Below are positions 18,692-27,699 of a stretch of 64,000 nucleotides of DNA, one piece after another. The stretch is from Mycolicibacterium rufum. GTDB lineage: Bacteria > Actinomycetota > Actinomycetes > Mycobacteriales > Mycobacteriaceae. Every line of letters starts with the position of its first letter. Position 1 is the stretch's first letter. The stretch is taken from positions 62,001-126,000 of the forward strand of contig NZ_CP092428.2 in assembly GCF_022374875.2 (NCBI RefSeq), given 5' to 3'. The notes beneath the pieces are model-generated. The model saw only the letters and a list, made by a program, of their open reading frames with translations, was not told the DNA's origin and did no database searches. The translations under genes and the position numbers were made by a program.

Positions 18692-19255
18692 ATGCGTTTT
18701 CGCGTCATCATGGCGGTACTCGCCTGCGTGACTCTTCTCGGTGCCGGAGCTACTCTCGCGCCGCCCGCTGTGGCGGCGATGCCGTGCGGACATCAGTTCG
18801 GCTCGCCTCAACAGCTCACCGATGCGGGGGGCGCAGTCGTCCAGGAGTGGGTCATCTCGGATCTGCGAGAGTCTTCGGTCGCCTTGCCCGGATACACTGC
18901 CCGCGGTCAAGTCTGGGAAGCTTCGGCCACCGTTCGAGCCGTCACCGGCACGGTGACTCCGATCATTCCGAATCTGTACACGGTTACCGCAGCCGGGCAG
19001 CGTTATCCCGTCTTGTGGCAGATCGCCAGCCCACAGGGCCTTCCGGCTACCACCCTCGGCGAGGGCCAAGCCTCCAGCGGGGCGATCTACTTTGATGCAG
19101 TCGGCCCACAGCCCATGGCGGTGGTTTACGACAACGGCACTCCTACGCAGCTGTTTTGGTGTTGCACGGGCTCCATGATGATGATGCCAATGGAGAAGTG
19201 TCCGATGTGCGCCAACATGCAGCGCGCCTGCCCCCACCGTCCCGGCGGGATGTAG
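18692..19255 (+). CDS. MPT63-family (DUF1942) secreted protein with Met/Cys-rich tail
   Basis: 187 residues from the ATG at 18692; the longer upstream frame is not coding-like. A signal peptide ends near AVAAMPCG. The core matches the MPT63 immunoglobulin-like fold pattern (VVQEWVISDL, PGYTARGQVWEA, GAIYFDAVGP). MPT63 is a small secreted mycobacterial antigen of unknown function. Odd point: after the usual end there is a tail of about 30 residues with FWCCTGSMMMMPM and CPMCANM plus further Cys and His. That is a plausible soft-metal (copper) binding tail and fits the copper neighbourhood. Confidence 0.82.
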   Translation: MRFRVIMAVLACVTLLGAGATLAPPAVAAMPCGHQFGSPQQLTDAGGAVVQEWVISDLRESSVALPGYTARGQVWEASATVRAVTGTVTPIIPNLYTVTAAGQRYPVLWQIASPQGLPATTLGEGQASSGAIYFDAVGPQPMAVVYDNGTPTQLFWCCTGSMMMMPMEKCPMCANMQRACPHRPGGM

Positions 19256-19329
19256 CCCTCGAGGACCTGACAGGGACCCATTAGCCTTCACCGATCGCCG
19301 CTAAGTGTCGAAGCTATCTCCAACCGATC

Positions 19330-19495
19330 CGCCTATCACCCTGGGACGTACTATCCGACCAGCGTGGTGCCCACCAACGATGGTCCTCGACCGCCAGCAC
19401 AAGGTCGCGGCGGTCTTCCGCGTGGCGCTACTAGCCGAAGACATACGGCCTCTGCTAGATCGGCTGACCATCGAGCGCGGACACCTCGCTGGAGA
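19330..19495 (+). pseudogene. Fragment of TlpA-like thioredoxin gene
   Basis: Recognisably homologous to the 3' end of the intact lipoprotein thioredoxin gene at 36387-36983 (shared PTSVVPT, MVLDRQH, LLAEDxRPLLDRLT). A one-base indel near 19375 splits the match over two frames. Similarity continues a few bases past the coding end (CACCTCGCT). The CxxC-encoding part is missing, so this is a dead fragment. Confidence 0.8.
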
Positions 19496-19599
19496 GCTGC
19501 CCTGCGGCGCGTATCGTCTCGGATCGTTCGGTGCGTCGGTGCGCGCAGAGATCCGAGGTTTATGAAGGTGATCGCGGGCCCCGGTGGCGCAGCGGGGTC

Positions 19600-22089
19600 T
19601 CACCGCCGAGCGGCAGCCTGACCTCGAGTGATGGCGGTCGGCGTGTATCGGTGAGCCTTTTTGCGAGTTAGCGTGACCAGCTGGGTCAGCAGGATGCCGA
19701 CGACGATCGCGGCCAGCACGCCGACGAGCTTCTGTTCGCCGAACAGCGGATACACCTGGTAGTGCGTGAGATAGATGAACAGTGACGCCTCGGCGATCAC
19801 GCCTGCGGTGACCGTCAAAGCGGATGGGCACCGGATGGCGGGCAGCCAGATCAGCAGCGCCAGCCCGATGAACACCAAGGCCTCGCGGTTGGGTTGGCCG
19901 AAGTACCCGACGATTCCGACGGCGAGGACCGCGGTCACGGCGATCCGCTGCCACACCGTCGACGACTTCGAGGCGGCCCAGCCGATGGCGAAGAACCAGA
20001 ACGCCAGGATGGTGAACCAGGCGGCCCTGCCGAGCCCGATGCCGAAGACGTCCCATCGCAGGGCCATGCCCAGGGCCAGGAATGCCGCCGCAACGCCGAA
20101 CGGCCACCGGCGTTCGGCGCGGTCGCCCCACCGCGTCGCGCACAGCAGCGCCAACCCCACCAGGACCCACACCAGGACTTCGACGAACCACAGCCGCCCG
20201 GCGGTCATGCTGTCTCCTGGACCGAGGAACTTGTTGGCCAGCAGTAGATTCGAGGCCGCGTAGTCGTCGGTGACGAGTAGCGCGAATGCCACCCACAGAA
20301 AAGCGGGCACGGCGATCCAGCCGATGGTGCTGACCAGGTGGCGCACCCGGGTGGCGCGCGGCAGGGGGGTGAGGCAGAAGCGGCCGAAGTTGTATCCGGC
20401 GACGCCCAGCAGGATGTGCGCGCCGCCCCACAGCACCCACAGCTCCGCGTGCGATCCGGCGACCAGGACGATTGCTGCCGCACGCAGCGCCACGCTGGTC
20501 TCGAGCGTTGTTCCCCACCACCGGCGGGTTTTGCGGGCGGACTCCAGCTCGCTCAGCGGCAGCCGCTGCCAATCCGCGGGCAGGTGCCCGAGCGCGCGTT
20601 CGAGCCGCACCGACATGGCGACGTAAGACAGCGAGTTGCCGCCGAGGTCGACGAAGCTGCTGCGGGGATCGACGTCGGCCGTGTCGATCTGCAGCACGTC
20701 GGCGAACAGACCGCGCAGGTCCAGGCGGGCATCGTCGGTCGTCCGGTCGGCGGCCCGCTCGCGTAGGCTGCGATAGTCCGGCTTGCCGGTGGGCAGGCGG
20801 GGGATCTCGTAGACGTCGACCACCCGGATCGCCGCACCGGGGAGACCCGACGCGTCGGCCGCCGCGGCAGCGACGTCGGTGTCCTCGGGACGGTCGGCGG
20901 CGCCGACGAGCAGCAGGCCGTCGCCGTCGGTGCAGATCGCGGTGACGCCGTCGGCGTGCAGGGCCGACTCGACGCGTTGCAGGTCGATGCGCAGTCCGTA
21001 GAGCTTGACGAACCGGTCGCTGCGCCCGACCACCTCGTAGAGGCCGTCGGGGCGCTGCCGGGAGATGTCGCCTGTGCGCAGTTCCTCGACTCCGGCGTCG
21101 GCGGCGAGATCGGCGGCGGTGTGTGCGTACCCCATCATGACGTTGGGTCCGCGGTAGACGAGTTCGCCGGTTCCGTCGGGCATTCCGTCGACCGGTTCGA
21201 TGCGGAACGACCCGCCGGGGATCGGGATGCCGATCGACTCGGGGTGGTCGTGGGCGAGTTCTGGCGGCAGGTAGGCCATGCGTGCGGTGGCCTCGGTGGC
21301 GCCGTACATGACGAAGAACCGCCACCCCGCGCGGTAGCCGAGGTTTGCGAGCCGGCGCACGCGGTCCGGGTCGAGCCGTCCGCCGGCCTGGGTGACGTAG
21401 CGCAGGTTCGGCAGCGACATCGCCTCGAAGCCGATCCGGTCGAGCAGTTCGAAGGTGTGCGGTACGCCGGCGAACGACGTTGCGCCGCGCTTCCGGAACA
21501 CGTTCCAGAAGTCGTCGTCGACCACGGACAGTTCGGTGAGCACGAGCGCGGCTCCGCGTAGCAGGTGACTGTGGGTCACCGACAGGCCGTAGCAGTACGA
21601 CATCGGCAGAGTCGTTGCGGCCCTGTCGGTTCGGGTGATGTCGAGATAGGTGGCGATCGACTCGGCGTTGGCGGCGAGATTGAACCGGGACAATCGCACC
21701 AGCTTGGGGGAGCCGGTACTGCCGGACGTCGAGAGCAGCAGGGCCAGGTCCGGGTGGAGTTCGGGGGCGGGACGGTGGCGTGTGCCCTCGGTGATGACGC
21801 CGTCGGTGACGATGACGTCGGGGTGGTAGGTGTCGACGACCGACCGGCGGTCGCCGCCCGCGGGCACGGGCAGCACCACGTGGTGGCCGGCGAGCGCACC
21901 GAGGTAGGTCACCAGCGTGGGCAGGTCGTTGCGGGTCTCGAGCAGGACGAGCTTGCGGCAAGTACCCAGTTCCTCGGCGCGGGTCGCGACCTGCGTCGCG
22001 AGTTCGGCGTAGGTAACGGCCTTCTCGGCGGTGAGCACCGCGACGGCGTCGCCGTGGCACGCAAGGTGGTCAACGAGCCGCTCGAACAT
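19600..22089 (-). CDS. Adenylation-carrier-membrane acyltransferase fusion protein
   Basis: 829 residues from the ATG at 22089, 10 bases after the ABC ATPase stop. An AMP-binding adenylation domain covers about 1-440 (STSGSTGSPK; MYGATEATARM; RTGDISR; GRSDRFVKLYGLRID). A carrier-protein domain at about 465-545 has the phosphopantetheine Ser in DLGGNSLSYVAM. A C-terminal block of about ten membrane helices resembles acyltransferase-3 proteins and includes FIYLTHYQVYPLFGEQK. The enzyme should activate an acid, load it on the carrier and pass it to an acceptor at the membrane. Joined to a ferric-iron ABC operon, it may make or modify an iron-related small molecule (inference). Confidence 0.85.
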   Translation of the reverse strand: MFERLVDHLACHGDAVAVLTAEKAVTYAELATQVATRAEELGTCRKLVLLETRNDLPTLVTYLGALAGHHVVLPVPAGGDRRSVVDTYHPDVIVTDGVITEGTRHRPAPELHPDLALLLSTSGSTGSPKLVRLSRFNLAANAESIATYLDITRTDRAATTLPMSYCYGLSVTHSHLLRGAALVLTELSVVDDDFWNVFRKRGATSFAGVPHTFELLDRIGFEAMSLPNLRYVTQAGGRLDPDRVRRLANLGYRAGWRFFVMYGATEATARMAYLPPELAHDHPESIGIPIPGGSFRIEPVDGMPDGTGELVYRGPNVMMGYAHTAADLAADAGVEELRTGDISRQRPDGLYEVVGRSDRFVKLYGLRIDLQRVESALHADGVTAICTDGDGLLLVGAADRPEDTDVAAAAADASGLPGAAIRVVDVYEIPRLPTGKPDYRSLRERAADRTTDDARLDLRGLFADVLQIDTADVDPRSSFVDLGGNSLSYVAMSVRLERALGHLPADWQRLPLSELESARKTRRWWGTTLETSVALRAAAIVLVAGSHAELWVLWGGAHILLGVAGYNFGRFCLTPLPRATRVRHLVSTIGWIAVPAFLWVAFALLVTDDYAASNLLLANKFLGPGDSMTAGRLWFVEVLVWVLVGLALLCATRWGDRAERRWPFGVAAAFLALGMALRWDVFGIGLGRAAWFTILAFWFFAIGWAASKSSTVWQRIAVTAVLAVGIVGYFGQPNREALVFIGLALLIWLPAIRCPSALTVTAGVIAEASLFIYLTHYQVYPLFGEQKLVGVLAAIVVGILLTQLVTLTRKKAHRYTPTAITRGQAAARR

Positions 22090-22099
22090 CACGGCGCGG

Positions 22100-23179
22100 T
22101 CATCGCCCGTCGCGCGGGCGGTCGCCGAACACCACGGCGGCACCGGTGACGTGGATGCGGACCTTTGCATCGACCGCGGGCGGCGCGACACTGTGCTGAC
22201 GGACGGTGATCGGCGCGGCGTCGCCGCCGAGGTCGACGGTGAGCAGGACGTCGTGGCCGCGGAACTCCGACGCCAGAACCGTCGCCATCCCGTCGCTGCG
22301 GTCGTCGTCGGAGACCGCCGCCGCCTCCAATTGCTCCGGGCGGAGCATCAGCGTGCCACCGCCGTCGGGTACGGTGCCGCGGACCGGCAGCCGGCCCAGT
22401 GCCGAGGTGGCGACCCCGCCGGTCACCGTGCACGGCAGCAGCACGCAGTCACCGAGGAATTCGGCGGTGAAACGATCGTTGGGTTCTCGGTAGACCGCCT
22501 GCGGCGTACCGACTTTGGTGAATCGGCCGTCGCGCATCACCGCGACCTGGTCGGCGATCGACAGCGCCTCCTCCTGATCGTGAGTGACGATCAGGGTCGT
22601 GACGCCGGCGTCGGAGAGCAGCGTCGCCACGGCCTTGCGGGTCGACGCCCGCAGTCCGGTGTCCAGGGCGCTGAACGGTTCGTCGAGCAGCATGAGCGCG
22701 GGCTGGCGGGCGAGGGCGCGGGCGAGGGCCACGCGCTGCTGCTGTCCCCCGGAGAGTTCGTGCGGCCGGCGTGCGGCGTAGGACTCGTCGAGGGAGACGG
22801 TAGCGAGGAGTTCGGCGACGCGCGGCTGGACGTTGCGGCGGCCCGACAGCCCGTAGGCGATGTTCTGGCCCACGGTCAGGTGCGGGAACAGCGCGCCGTC
22901 CTGCGCGACGTAGCCCACGTCGCGGCGATGCGCGGGGATACTGCTGCCGGCTGCTGCTACCTGGCGTCCGGCGATGGAAACCGTTCCCGCATCGGGGTTC
23001 TCGAAGCCGGCGACCAGACGCAGCAGCGTGGTCTTGCCGCAGCCGGAGGCGCCGACCACGGCGGTGATCGTGCCCGCGGTGACGCCGAGGTCGATGCCGT
23101 GCAGCACGGTGTGGCTGCCGAAGGCCTTGGTTAGCCCGGTGACGTCGAGCGCGTTGCCGGTAGCCCCGTGGATCGTCAT
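22100..23179 (-). CDS. Iron ABC transporter ATP-binding protein (FbpC-like)
   Basis: 359 residues. Walker A is GASGCGKTT, the signature LSGGQQQRVALARAL, Walker B LMLLDEPFSALD and the switch His in VTHDQEEAL. The C-terminal 120 residues form a TOBE-like regulatory domain, giving the length of FbpC-type subunits. The ATG at 23179 overlaps the permease stop by four bases. It powers the two-domain permease upstream; the binding-protein gene precedes that. Confidence 0.93.
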   Translation of the reverse strand: MTIHGATGNALDVTGLTKAFGSHTVLHGIDLGVTAGTITAVVGASGCGKTTLLRLVAGFENPDAGTVSIAGRQVAAAGSSIPAHRRDVGYVAQDGALFPHLTVGQNIAYGLSGRRNVQPRVAELLATVSLDESYAARRPHELSGGQQQRVALARALARQPALMLLDEPFSALDTGLRASTRKAVATLLSDAGVTTLIVTHDQEEALSIADQVAVMRDGRFTKVGTPQAVYREPNDRFTAEFLGDCVLLPCTVTGGVATSALGRLPVRGTVPDGGGTLMLRPEQLEAAAVSDDDRSDGMATVLASEFRGHDVLLTVDLGGDAAPITVRQHSVAPPAVDAKVRIHVTGAAVVFGDRPRDGR

Positions 23180-24786
23180 AGCGCGGCCGCCCTGCTGGAC
23201 TGCTGGAACAGCACGACTGTCACCGGAACCGCGAGCACGACGAGCAGCAGCGCATACGGTGCGGCGCTGGCGTAGGACAGTTCGCTCGACAGCGACCAGA
23301 ATCGCATCGCCAGGGTGTTGGTGCCCGTCGGCGCCAGCAGCAGGGTGGCGGTCAGCTCGGTGGCCACGGCGACGAATACCAGCGAGGCACCGGCGGCGGC
23401 GGCAGGTGCGGTGAGCCGCAAGGTGACTCGCAGCAGCGTGCGGGTGGGGGAGACACCGAGCGAACGCGACGCCTCCTCCAACGTCGGCGGCACTTGGGCC
23501 AACCCCGACCGCAGGTTGACCATCGCGCGGGGCATGAACATCAGCACATAGGCCGCGAGGACCAGCGTCGCCGTCTGGTACAGAGGCGGTGCGAAGCGGA
23601 TCGCCACGGTGACGAGCGCGAGCGCGGTCACGATGCCTGGCATCGAACTCGTCACGAAGTTCGAGCCCTCGACGAAGCGGGCGAAGAAGCCGCGGTGCCG
23701 CACCGCGATCCAGGCGAAGGGGAACGCCAGCACCGTCGTCAACGCCGCGGCCGCGGCGGCCAGCGCCACAGTCTGCACCGTCGACGGTACGATCTCGCCG
23801 AGCGCCCACACGTCGCTGCCGCCGATCCACAGCCACCGCAGGATCGTCCACACCGGAACGCCGAGGGCGAGCGCGGCCAGTGCGGCGAGGGCGGCAACTG
23901 CGGGAAACGTCATGCTCCCGAGGCGATGGGGCAGCGAGGTGCGCTGGGCGCCGGAACCGAGTCGGGCGTAGCGGGCGTTGCCGCGCACCCCGGCCTCGCC
24001 AACGAGCAACACCAGGCACAGCAGCATCAGAACGCCTGCGAGCGTGCTGCCCGCCGCGCCGTCGAACGTGGCCTGGAACTGTTCGAAGATCGCGGTGGTG
24101 AACGTCGAGAAGCGCAGCATGGCGAACGCGCCGTACTCGGCCAGCAGGTGCACGCCGATGAGCAGTCCGCCGCCGAGGACCGCCAGGCGAAGCTGTGGCA
24201 GCACCACGCGCCGGAATACGGCCGCCGGGCTGGAACCGAGCGTGCGTGCGGATTCCTCGATCGCCGGGTCGAGGCGACGGAGCGTGGCGGCGGCGGGCAC
24301 GTAGACGAACGGGAAGTACGACAGCGAGGCGACGAGAATGCCTGCCCAGAAGCCGTGCAGGGTCGGGACGACGCTGACCCATGCGTAGCTGTTGATGAAG
24401 GCGGGCACCGCCAGGGGAGCGACGAACATCGGTCGCCAGATCGCCCGGCCGGGAATGTCGGAGCGTTCCACCAGCCATGCCGCCCCGATGCCGAGCACGA
24501 TGCAGATCGGGACCGTGACGACGACGAGACCGACGGTGTTGACGAACAATTCGAGCACGCGTGGCCGCGCGAGGAGTTCCCAGACCCGCGTCGGCCCCAG
24601 CGACACCACCGACCAGGCGACGTACCCGATCGGCACGAACGCCGCCACGACCAGCAGCACCACACCGGCGGTGAGGACCGGCCCCGGCCGCGTGGCAGCT
24701 GCCCGGCCGGGCACCTCCGACGGCGGCAAGGCGTCGAGCAGCGCCGCGTCGACGGCCGTCGCGGCGGCGGTACTAACGTCAGCCAC
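23176..24786 (-). CDS. Two-domain iron ABC transporter permease (FbpB-like)
   Basis: 536 residues with about twelve membrane helices in two homologous halves. The ATPase-contact EAA-type loops are seen in each (around EESARTLGSSPAAVFRRVVLPQ and EEASRSLGVSP). Fusion of two permease units is typical of FbpB/SfuB ferric transporters. It starts just after the binding-protein stop and ends in an ATGA overlap with the ATPase gene. Confidence 0.92.
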   Translation of the reverse strand: MADVSTAAATAVDAALLDALPPSEVPGRAAATRPGPVLTAGVVLLVVAAFVPIGYVAWSVVSLGPTRVWELLARPRVLELFVNTVGLVVVTVPICIVLGIGAAWLVERSDIPGRAIWRPMFVAPLAVPAFINSYAWVSVVPTLHGFWAGILVASLSYFPFVYVPAAATLRRLDPAIEESARTLGSSPAAVFRRVVLPQLRLAVLGGGLLIGVHLLAEYGAFAMLRFSTFTTAIFEQFQATFDGAAGSTLAGVLMLLCLVLLVGEAGVRGNARYARLGSGAQRTSLPHRLGSMTFPAVAALAALAALALGVPVWTILRWLWIGGSDVWALGEIVPSTVQTVALAAAAAALTTVLAFPFAWIAVRHRGFFARFVEGSNFVTSSMPGIVTALALVTVAIRFAPPLYQTATLVLAAYVLMFMPRAMVNLRSGLAQVPPTLEEASRSLGVSPTRTLLRVTLRLTAPAAAAGASLVFVAVATELTATLLLAPTGTNTLAMRFWSLSSELSYASAAPYALLLVVLAVPVTVVLFQQSSRAAAL

Positions 24787-24790
24787 CCAT

Positions 24791-25816
24791 CTAAAGCAGG
24801 CCCGCCTTCGTCATCAGGTCGGTGACCTTCTGCGCGTCGAGGTTCGACGGGTTCACGGCGGGTGCCTGCAGGTCGACAAGCGGCACCAGCGCGGGGTTGG
24901 CCGGAACGCCGCTGGCCACGGGGTACTCGAACGACGTGCCCTTCTCGAGCACTTCTTGGCCGGCCTTGCTGGTGATGAAGGTCAAAAACTTCTGGGCGTC
25001 TTCCTTCTTCTTGCTGGAGTTCAAGATGCCGCCGCCGGAGATCGAGACGAAGGCGCCCGGGTCCTGGTTCCGGAAGTAGTGCAGCGCGGTGTTGCCCGAG
25101 ATTTCCTTGGTCTGCGACTGATCGCGGAACCAGTAATAGTGGTAGATGATCCCGCCCTCGACCTGGCCGTCGTTGACGGCGCGCAGCGTGGCGATGTTGT
25201 CGGAGTAAATCTCCGCGCCTGCCTTCATGCCGGCCAGCCACTGGCCGGTGGCCCGTTCACCGGTGAGTTCCAGCATTGCCGCGACGATGGCCTGGAAGTC
25301 GGGCTTGACCGGCGGGGCACCCCAGCGGCCCTTCCACTCTGGCTTTTCCAGATCCATGATCGAAGTCGGCAGCTGAGCCTCGGTGAGCTTGGTCTTGTCG
25401 TAGGCGAACACGGTGGTACGGGCGGCGACGCCGGTCCACTTACTCGTGGCGGGGCGGAACTGTGGTGGCACCTGAGCGATCGTGGCTTCGTCGACGTCGG
25501 TGAACAGGCCGTCCCTCTCGACCGCGGCCATGGCGGGCGAGTTCTCGGTAAGGAACACGTCGGCCGGCGAAGCGTCGCCCTCGGCGATTAACTGGTTGCC
25601 CAACTCGGTGTCGCCGCCCTGGCGATAGGTGACCTTGATGCCGGTCTCCTTGGTGAAGGCGTCGATCCACTCCTTGGTCAGCGACTCGTGCTGCGCGTTG
25701 TAGACCAGCAGGCCGTCCTCCTCCTCGGAGGACGAGCAGGCAGTAAGACCTGCTGCCAGCCCCCCCGCGACAATGAGGGCGACGATGCGATTCCAGCGAG
25801 TGCGACGGGTTGACAT
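24791..25816 (-). CDS. Ferric-iron-binding lipoprotein (FbpA-like)
   Basis: 341 residues from the ATG at 25816; an upstream GTG at 25825 is too close to the GGAG site. The lipobox is GLTACSSS. The class II binding-protein fold begins LLVYNAQHESLTKEW, and the Tyr-Tyr iron site sits in GGIIYHYYWFRD, matching the paired tyrosines of FbpA proteins. It delivers Fe(III) to the permease encoded next. An IdeR-like box overlaps the region just upstream, so low-iron induction is likely. Confidence 0.92.
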   Translation of the reverse strand: MSTRRTRWNRIVALIVAGGLAAGLTACSSSEEEDGLLVYNAQHESLTKEWIDAFTKETGIKVTYRQGGDTELGNQLIAEGDASPADVFLTENSPAMAAVERDGLFTDVDEATIAQVPPQFRPATSKWTGVAARTTVFAYDKTKLTEAQLPTSIMDLEKPEWKGRWGAPPVKPDFQAIVAAMLELTGERATGQWLAGMKAGAEIYSDNIATLRAVNDGQVEGGIIYHYYWFRDQSQTKEISGNTALHYFRNQDPGAFVSISGGGILNSSKKKEDAQKFLTFITSKAGQEVLEKGTSFEYPVASGVPANPALVPLVDLQAPAVNPSNLDAQKVTDLMTKAGLL

Positions 25817-25831
25817 CCACAACACTTTCTC

Positions 25832-25850
25832 CGAGGTGAGCCTTGGCTAA
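25832..25850. promoter_or_regulatory. IdeR-box-like iron operator
   Basis: This 19-base site agrees with the mycobacterial IdeR consensus (TWAGGTWAGSCTWACCTWA) at about 14 positions, including the AGGT and AGCCT core. It lies 16 bases before the start of the iron-binding lipoprotein gene, where a repressor would block transcription or translation. Confidence 0.65.
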
Positions 25851-25960
25851 CGAACATACCCTTCGGCATGGCGCCGTTCTAAGTCGCAGGCCCTTGCTGC
25901 GGACGGGCGCGCCGCTCTGCCTCGCCCCGTCTCACGGAGCCCCCACTTAGAGTTCGCACC

Positions 25961-26917
25961 GTGGTAGACAGCTACGAAGTCGTCGACCTCGCCGACTGGA
26001 CTCGCGGTGAGAGCGAACCAGGAGGTGACGAAGCGAAACGATGGTTCATAGCACCAGAGACCTCGCCGCATGCCGGGCACTGGTTGTTCAAGCCACGCCG
26101 CATCAAAACCCTCGAACTGTCCAAAGAACGTCAGCATCGCGGCGACAAACCCGACGTGCTCGTTCGCGGAGAGGACTGGGCGGAGAAGATCTCCTACGAG
26201 GTCGCCCAGCTGCTGTCTGTGCCTGCAGCGGAAACGGAGTTGGCGACAGTTGTTCAGTTACGCACCCACGAACGCGTCTATGGCTCGATGAGCCGAGACA
26301 TGCGGCCTCGCGCGTGGGCATGGACCCCGGGAGCAGCATTGCTTGCCGAGCGCGACGACGAGTTCGATGCCAAATCCTGCCGCGGCCATACGATTAGCGC
26401 CATTCGCGAAGCATTAGAGGGGCTGCAAGGTCCGGAGGGCACCAGTTACGCCGACTGGCCCGCATTCGATGTCTTCGCGGGCTATCTGCTCCTGGACGCC
26501 TGGATCGCGAACACTGACCGGCATGCGCACAATTGGGGAGTGCTGCAAAACTCCAGGACGGGCGACGTTTGCCTCGGTCCAAGCTTTGATCACGGGTCGG
26601 CCCTCGCCAGCGGTGACGAGGATAGGGTCCGTGCCCAGCGAATTGAGCAGAAAACCGTCGTGCAGTGGTGCGAGCACGGGCGGACAAAACGCTTTAACGC
26701 CGGCGAGGCGATCAGCCTGATAGATGTCGCCGCTGAGGCCCTGTCAGTCTGCGGAGGCGCGGCACGACAACACTGGACAGCTCAAATAACCAACGTTGAC
26801 CTGGATCTATGCTTCGATATCGTTGCAGCGACACCAAATCTGTCGGACCCGACCCGTAGTTTCGTGAGGACAGCACTAGCCACTAATCGAAAGCGAATCC
26901 GTGATGCACTCCGTTGA
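25961..26917 (+). CDS. HipA-like kinase core (stand-alone)
   Basis: 318 residues from a GTG start. It has the HipA/PI-kinase-like core: an ATP-site Lys in HWLFKPRR (Lys44), the catalytic loop LDAWIANTDRHAHNWGVL (Asp186, Asn191) and the metal Asp in GPSFDHGSAL (Asp210). The usual HipA N-terminal subdomain is missing here and appears in the next gene. HipA kinases phosphorylate aminoacyl-tRNA synthetases and slow growth; a HipB-type HTH antitoxin is not present. The ribosome site is weak. The stop overlaps the partner gene by 17 bases, so the two are coupled. Confidence 0.8.
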   Translation: MVDSYEVVDLADWTRGESEPGGDEAKRWFIAPETSPHAGHWLFKPRRIKTLELSKERQHRGDKPDVLVRGEDWAEKISYEVAQLLSVPAAETELATVVQLRTHERVYGSMSRDMRPRAWAWTPGAALLAERDDEFDAKSCRGHTISAIREALEGLQGPEGTSYADWPAFDVFAGYLLLDAWIANTDRHAHNWGVLQNSRTGDVCLGPSFDHGSALASGDEDRVRAQRIEQKTVVQWCEHGRTKRFNAGEAISLIDVAAEALSVCGGAARQHWTAQITNVDLDLCFDIVAATPNLSDPTRSFVRTALATNRKRIRDALR

Positions 26918-27680
26918 TCTCTTAGTCGAGTCGACAGATGCTGACCCAGGTCTTCGTCGGTCGAGGTTGATTGTCACGCGTCGCGGTGCTGACGATGGGG
27001 TGTATCGGGCGATTGGCTACCTCGATAGGTTGACCGGAGGGGCCGAGCGCCCGACGTATCAATTCACGTACTTGGCTCGCGTGGCGGCTGACCCTGCTTT
27101 CGTGCCGGTCGTTGGGTTCCGCGACGTCAGCCGACTTTACCGTTCCGAGAGGCTATTTCCATCGTTCGCCGACCGGGTGATGAGCGCTAAGCGGCCGGAC
27201 CGCCCTCAATACCTTGAGGCTTTGGATCTCGATGCCGACGCTGACGCCTGGGAGATCCTGACCGCCTCCGGCGGGCATCGCGAAGGCGACCCGATCGAAC
27301 TCGTCTCGCTGCCCCGATTCGATCGGACCACAGGCGAAACGTCGGCGCACTTCCTTGCTCACGGCGTCAGACATCGCAGCGTAGAGGCCAGCCACCGAAT
27401 AACCACACTGCCCGCGGGCTATCGCCTCGGGCTGGAGCGCGACCCCGAGAACCCTGTTAACTCAGCGGCGATCAGGGTTGTTGATCGTGGGATGCACTTG
27501 GGGTTTGTGCCCGATCCGCTTCTTGACTACGTCCATTCGGTAATGGCCAGCGGCACTTACGATCTGACAGTCGTGCGCGCCAACCCTGCTGTAACTCATC
27601 CGCACCTGCGGCTACTGCTGCGCTTGGGCGGACATTGCAGTTCTTTTGTGTTCGACAGCCCAGACTGGAATGCGGTCTAA
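26901..27680 (+). CDS. HipA N-subdomain-like plus HIRAN domain protein
   Basis: 259 residues (GTG 26901, or ATG 26904). The first half resembles the N-terminal subdomain of HipA: YLARVAADPAFVPVVGF, then the conserved-type SERLFPSFADRVM, RPQYLEALDLD and an ASGGHREGDPIELV stretch. The second half matches HIRAN domains: GLERDPENPVNSAAIRV followed by GMHLGFVPDPLLDYV. HIRAN domains in eukaryotic HLTF bind 3' DNA ends. With the upstream kinase this makes a split HipA in which one protein carries the kinase core and the other the regulatory lobe plus a DNA-binding module; in HipBST systems a separate HipS resembles the same lobe. The role is inferred. Confidence 0.7.
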   Translation: MMHSVDLLVESTDADPGLRRSRLIVTRRGADDGVYRAIGYLDRLTGGAERPTYQFTYLARVAADPAFVPVVGFRDVSRLYRSERLFPSFADRVMSAKRPDRPQYLEALDLDADADAWEILTASGGHREGDPIELVSLPRFDRTTGETSAHFLAHGVRHRSVEASHRITTLPAGYRLGLERDPENPVNSAAIRVVDRGMHLGFVPDPLLDYVHSVMASGTYDLTVVRANPAVTHPHLRLLLRLGGHCSSFVFDSPDWNAV

Positions 27681-27699
27681 CTCCACTCCCGTTCCACCT

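Noticed and set aside
19301..22060. 919-codon minus-strand frame
   Set aside because: Arg/Pro-rich shadow of the adenylation-acyltransferase gene in another frame.
23494..24825. 443-codon plus-strand frame opposite the permease
   Set aside because: Antisense shadow with extreme Arg/His/Gln content; the permease frame has clear membrane helices.
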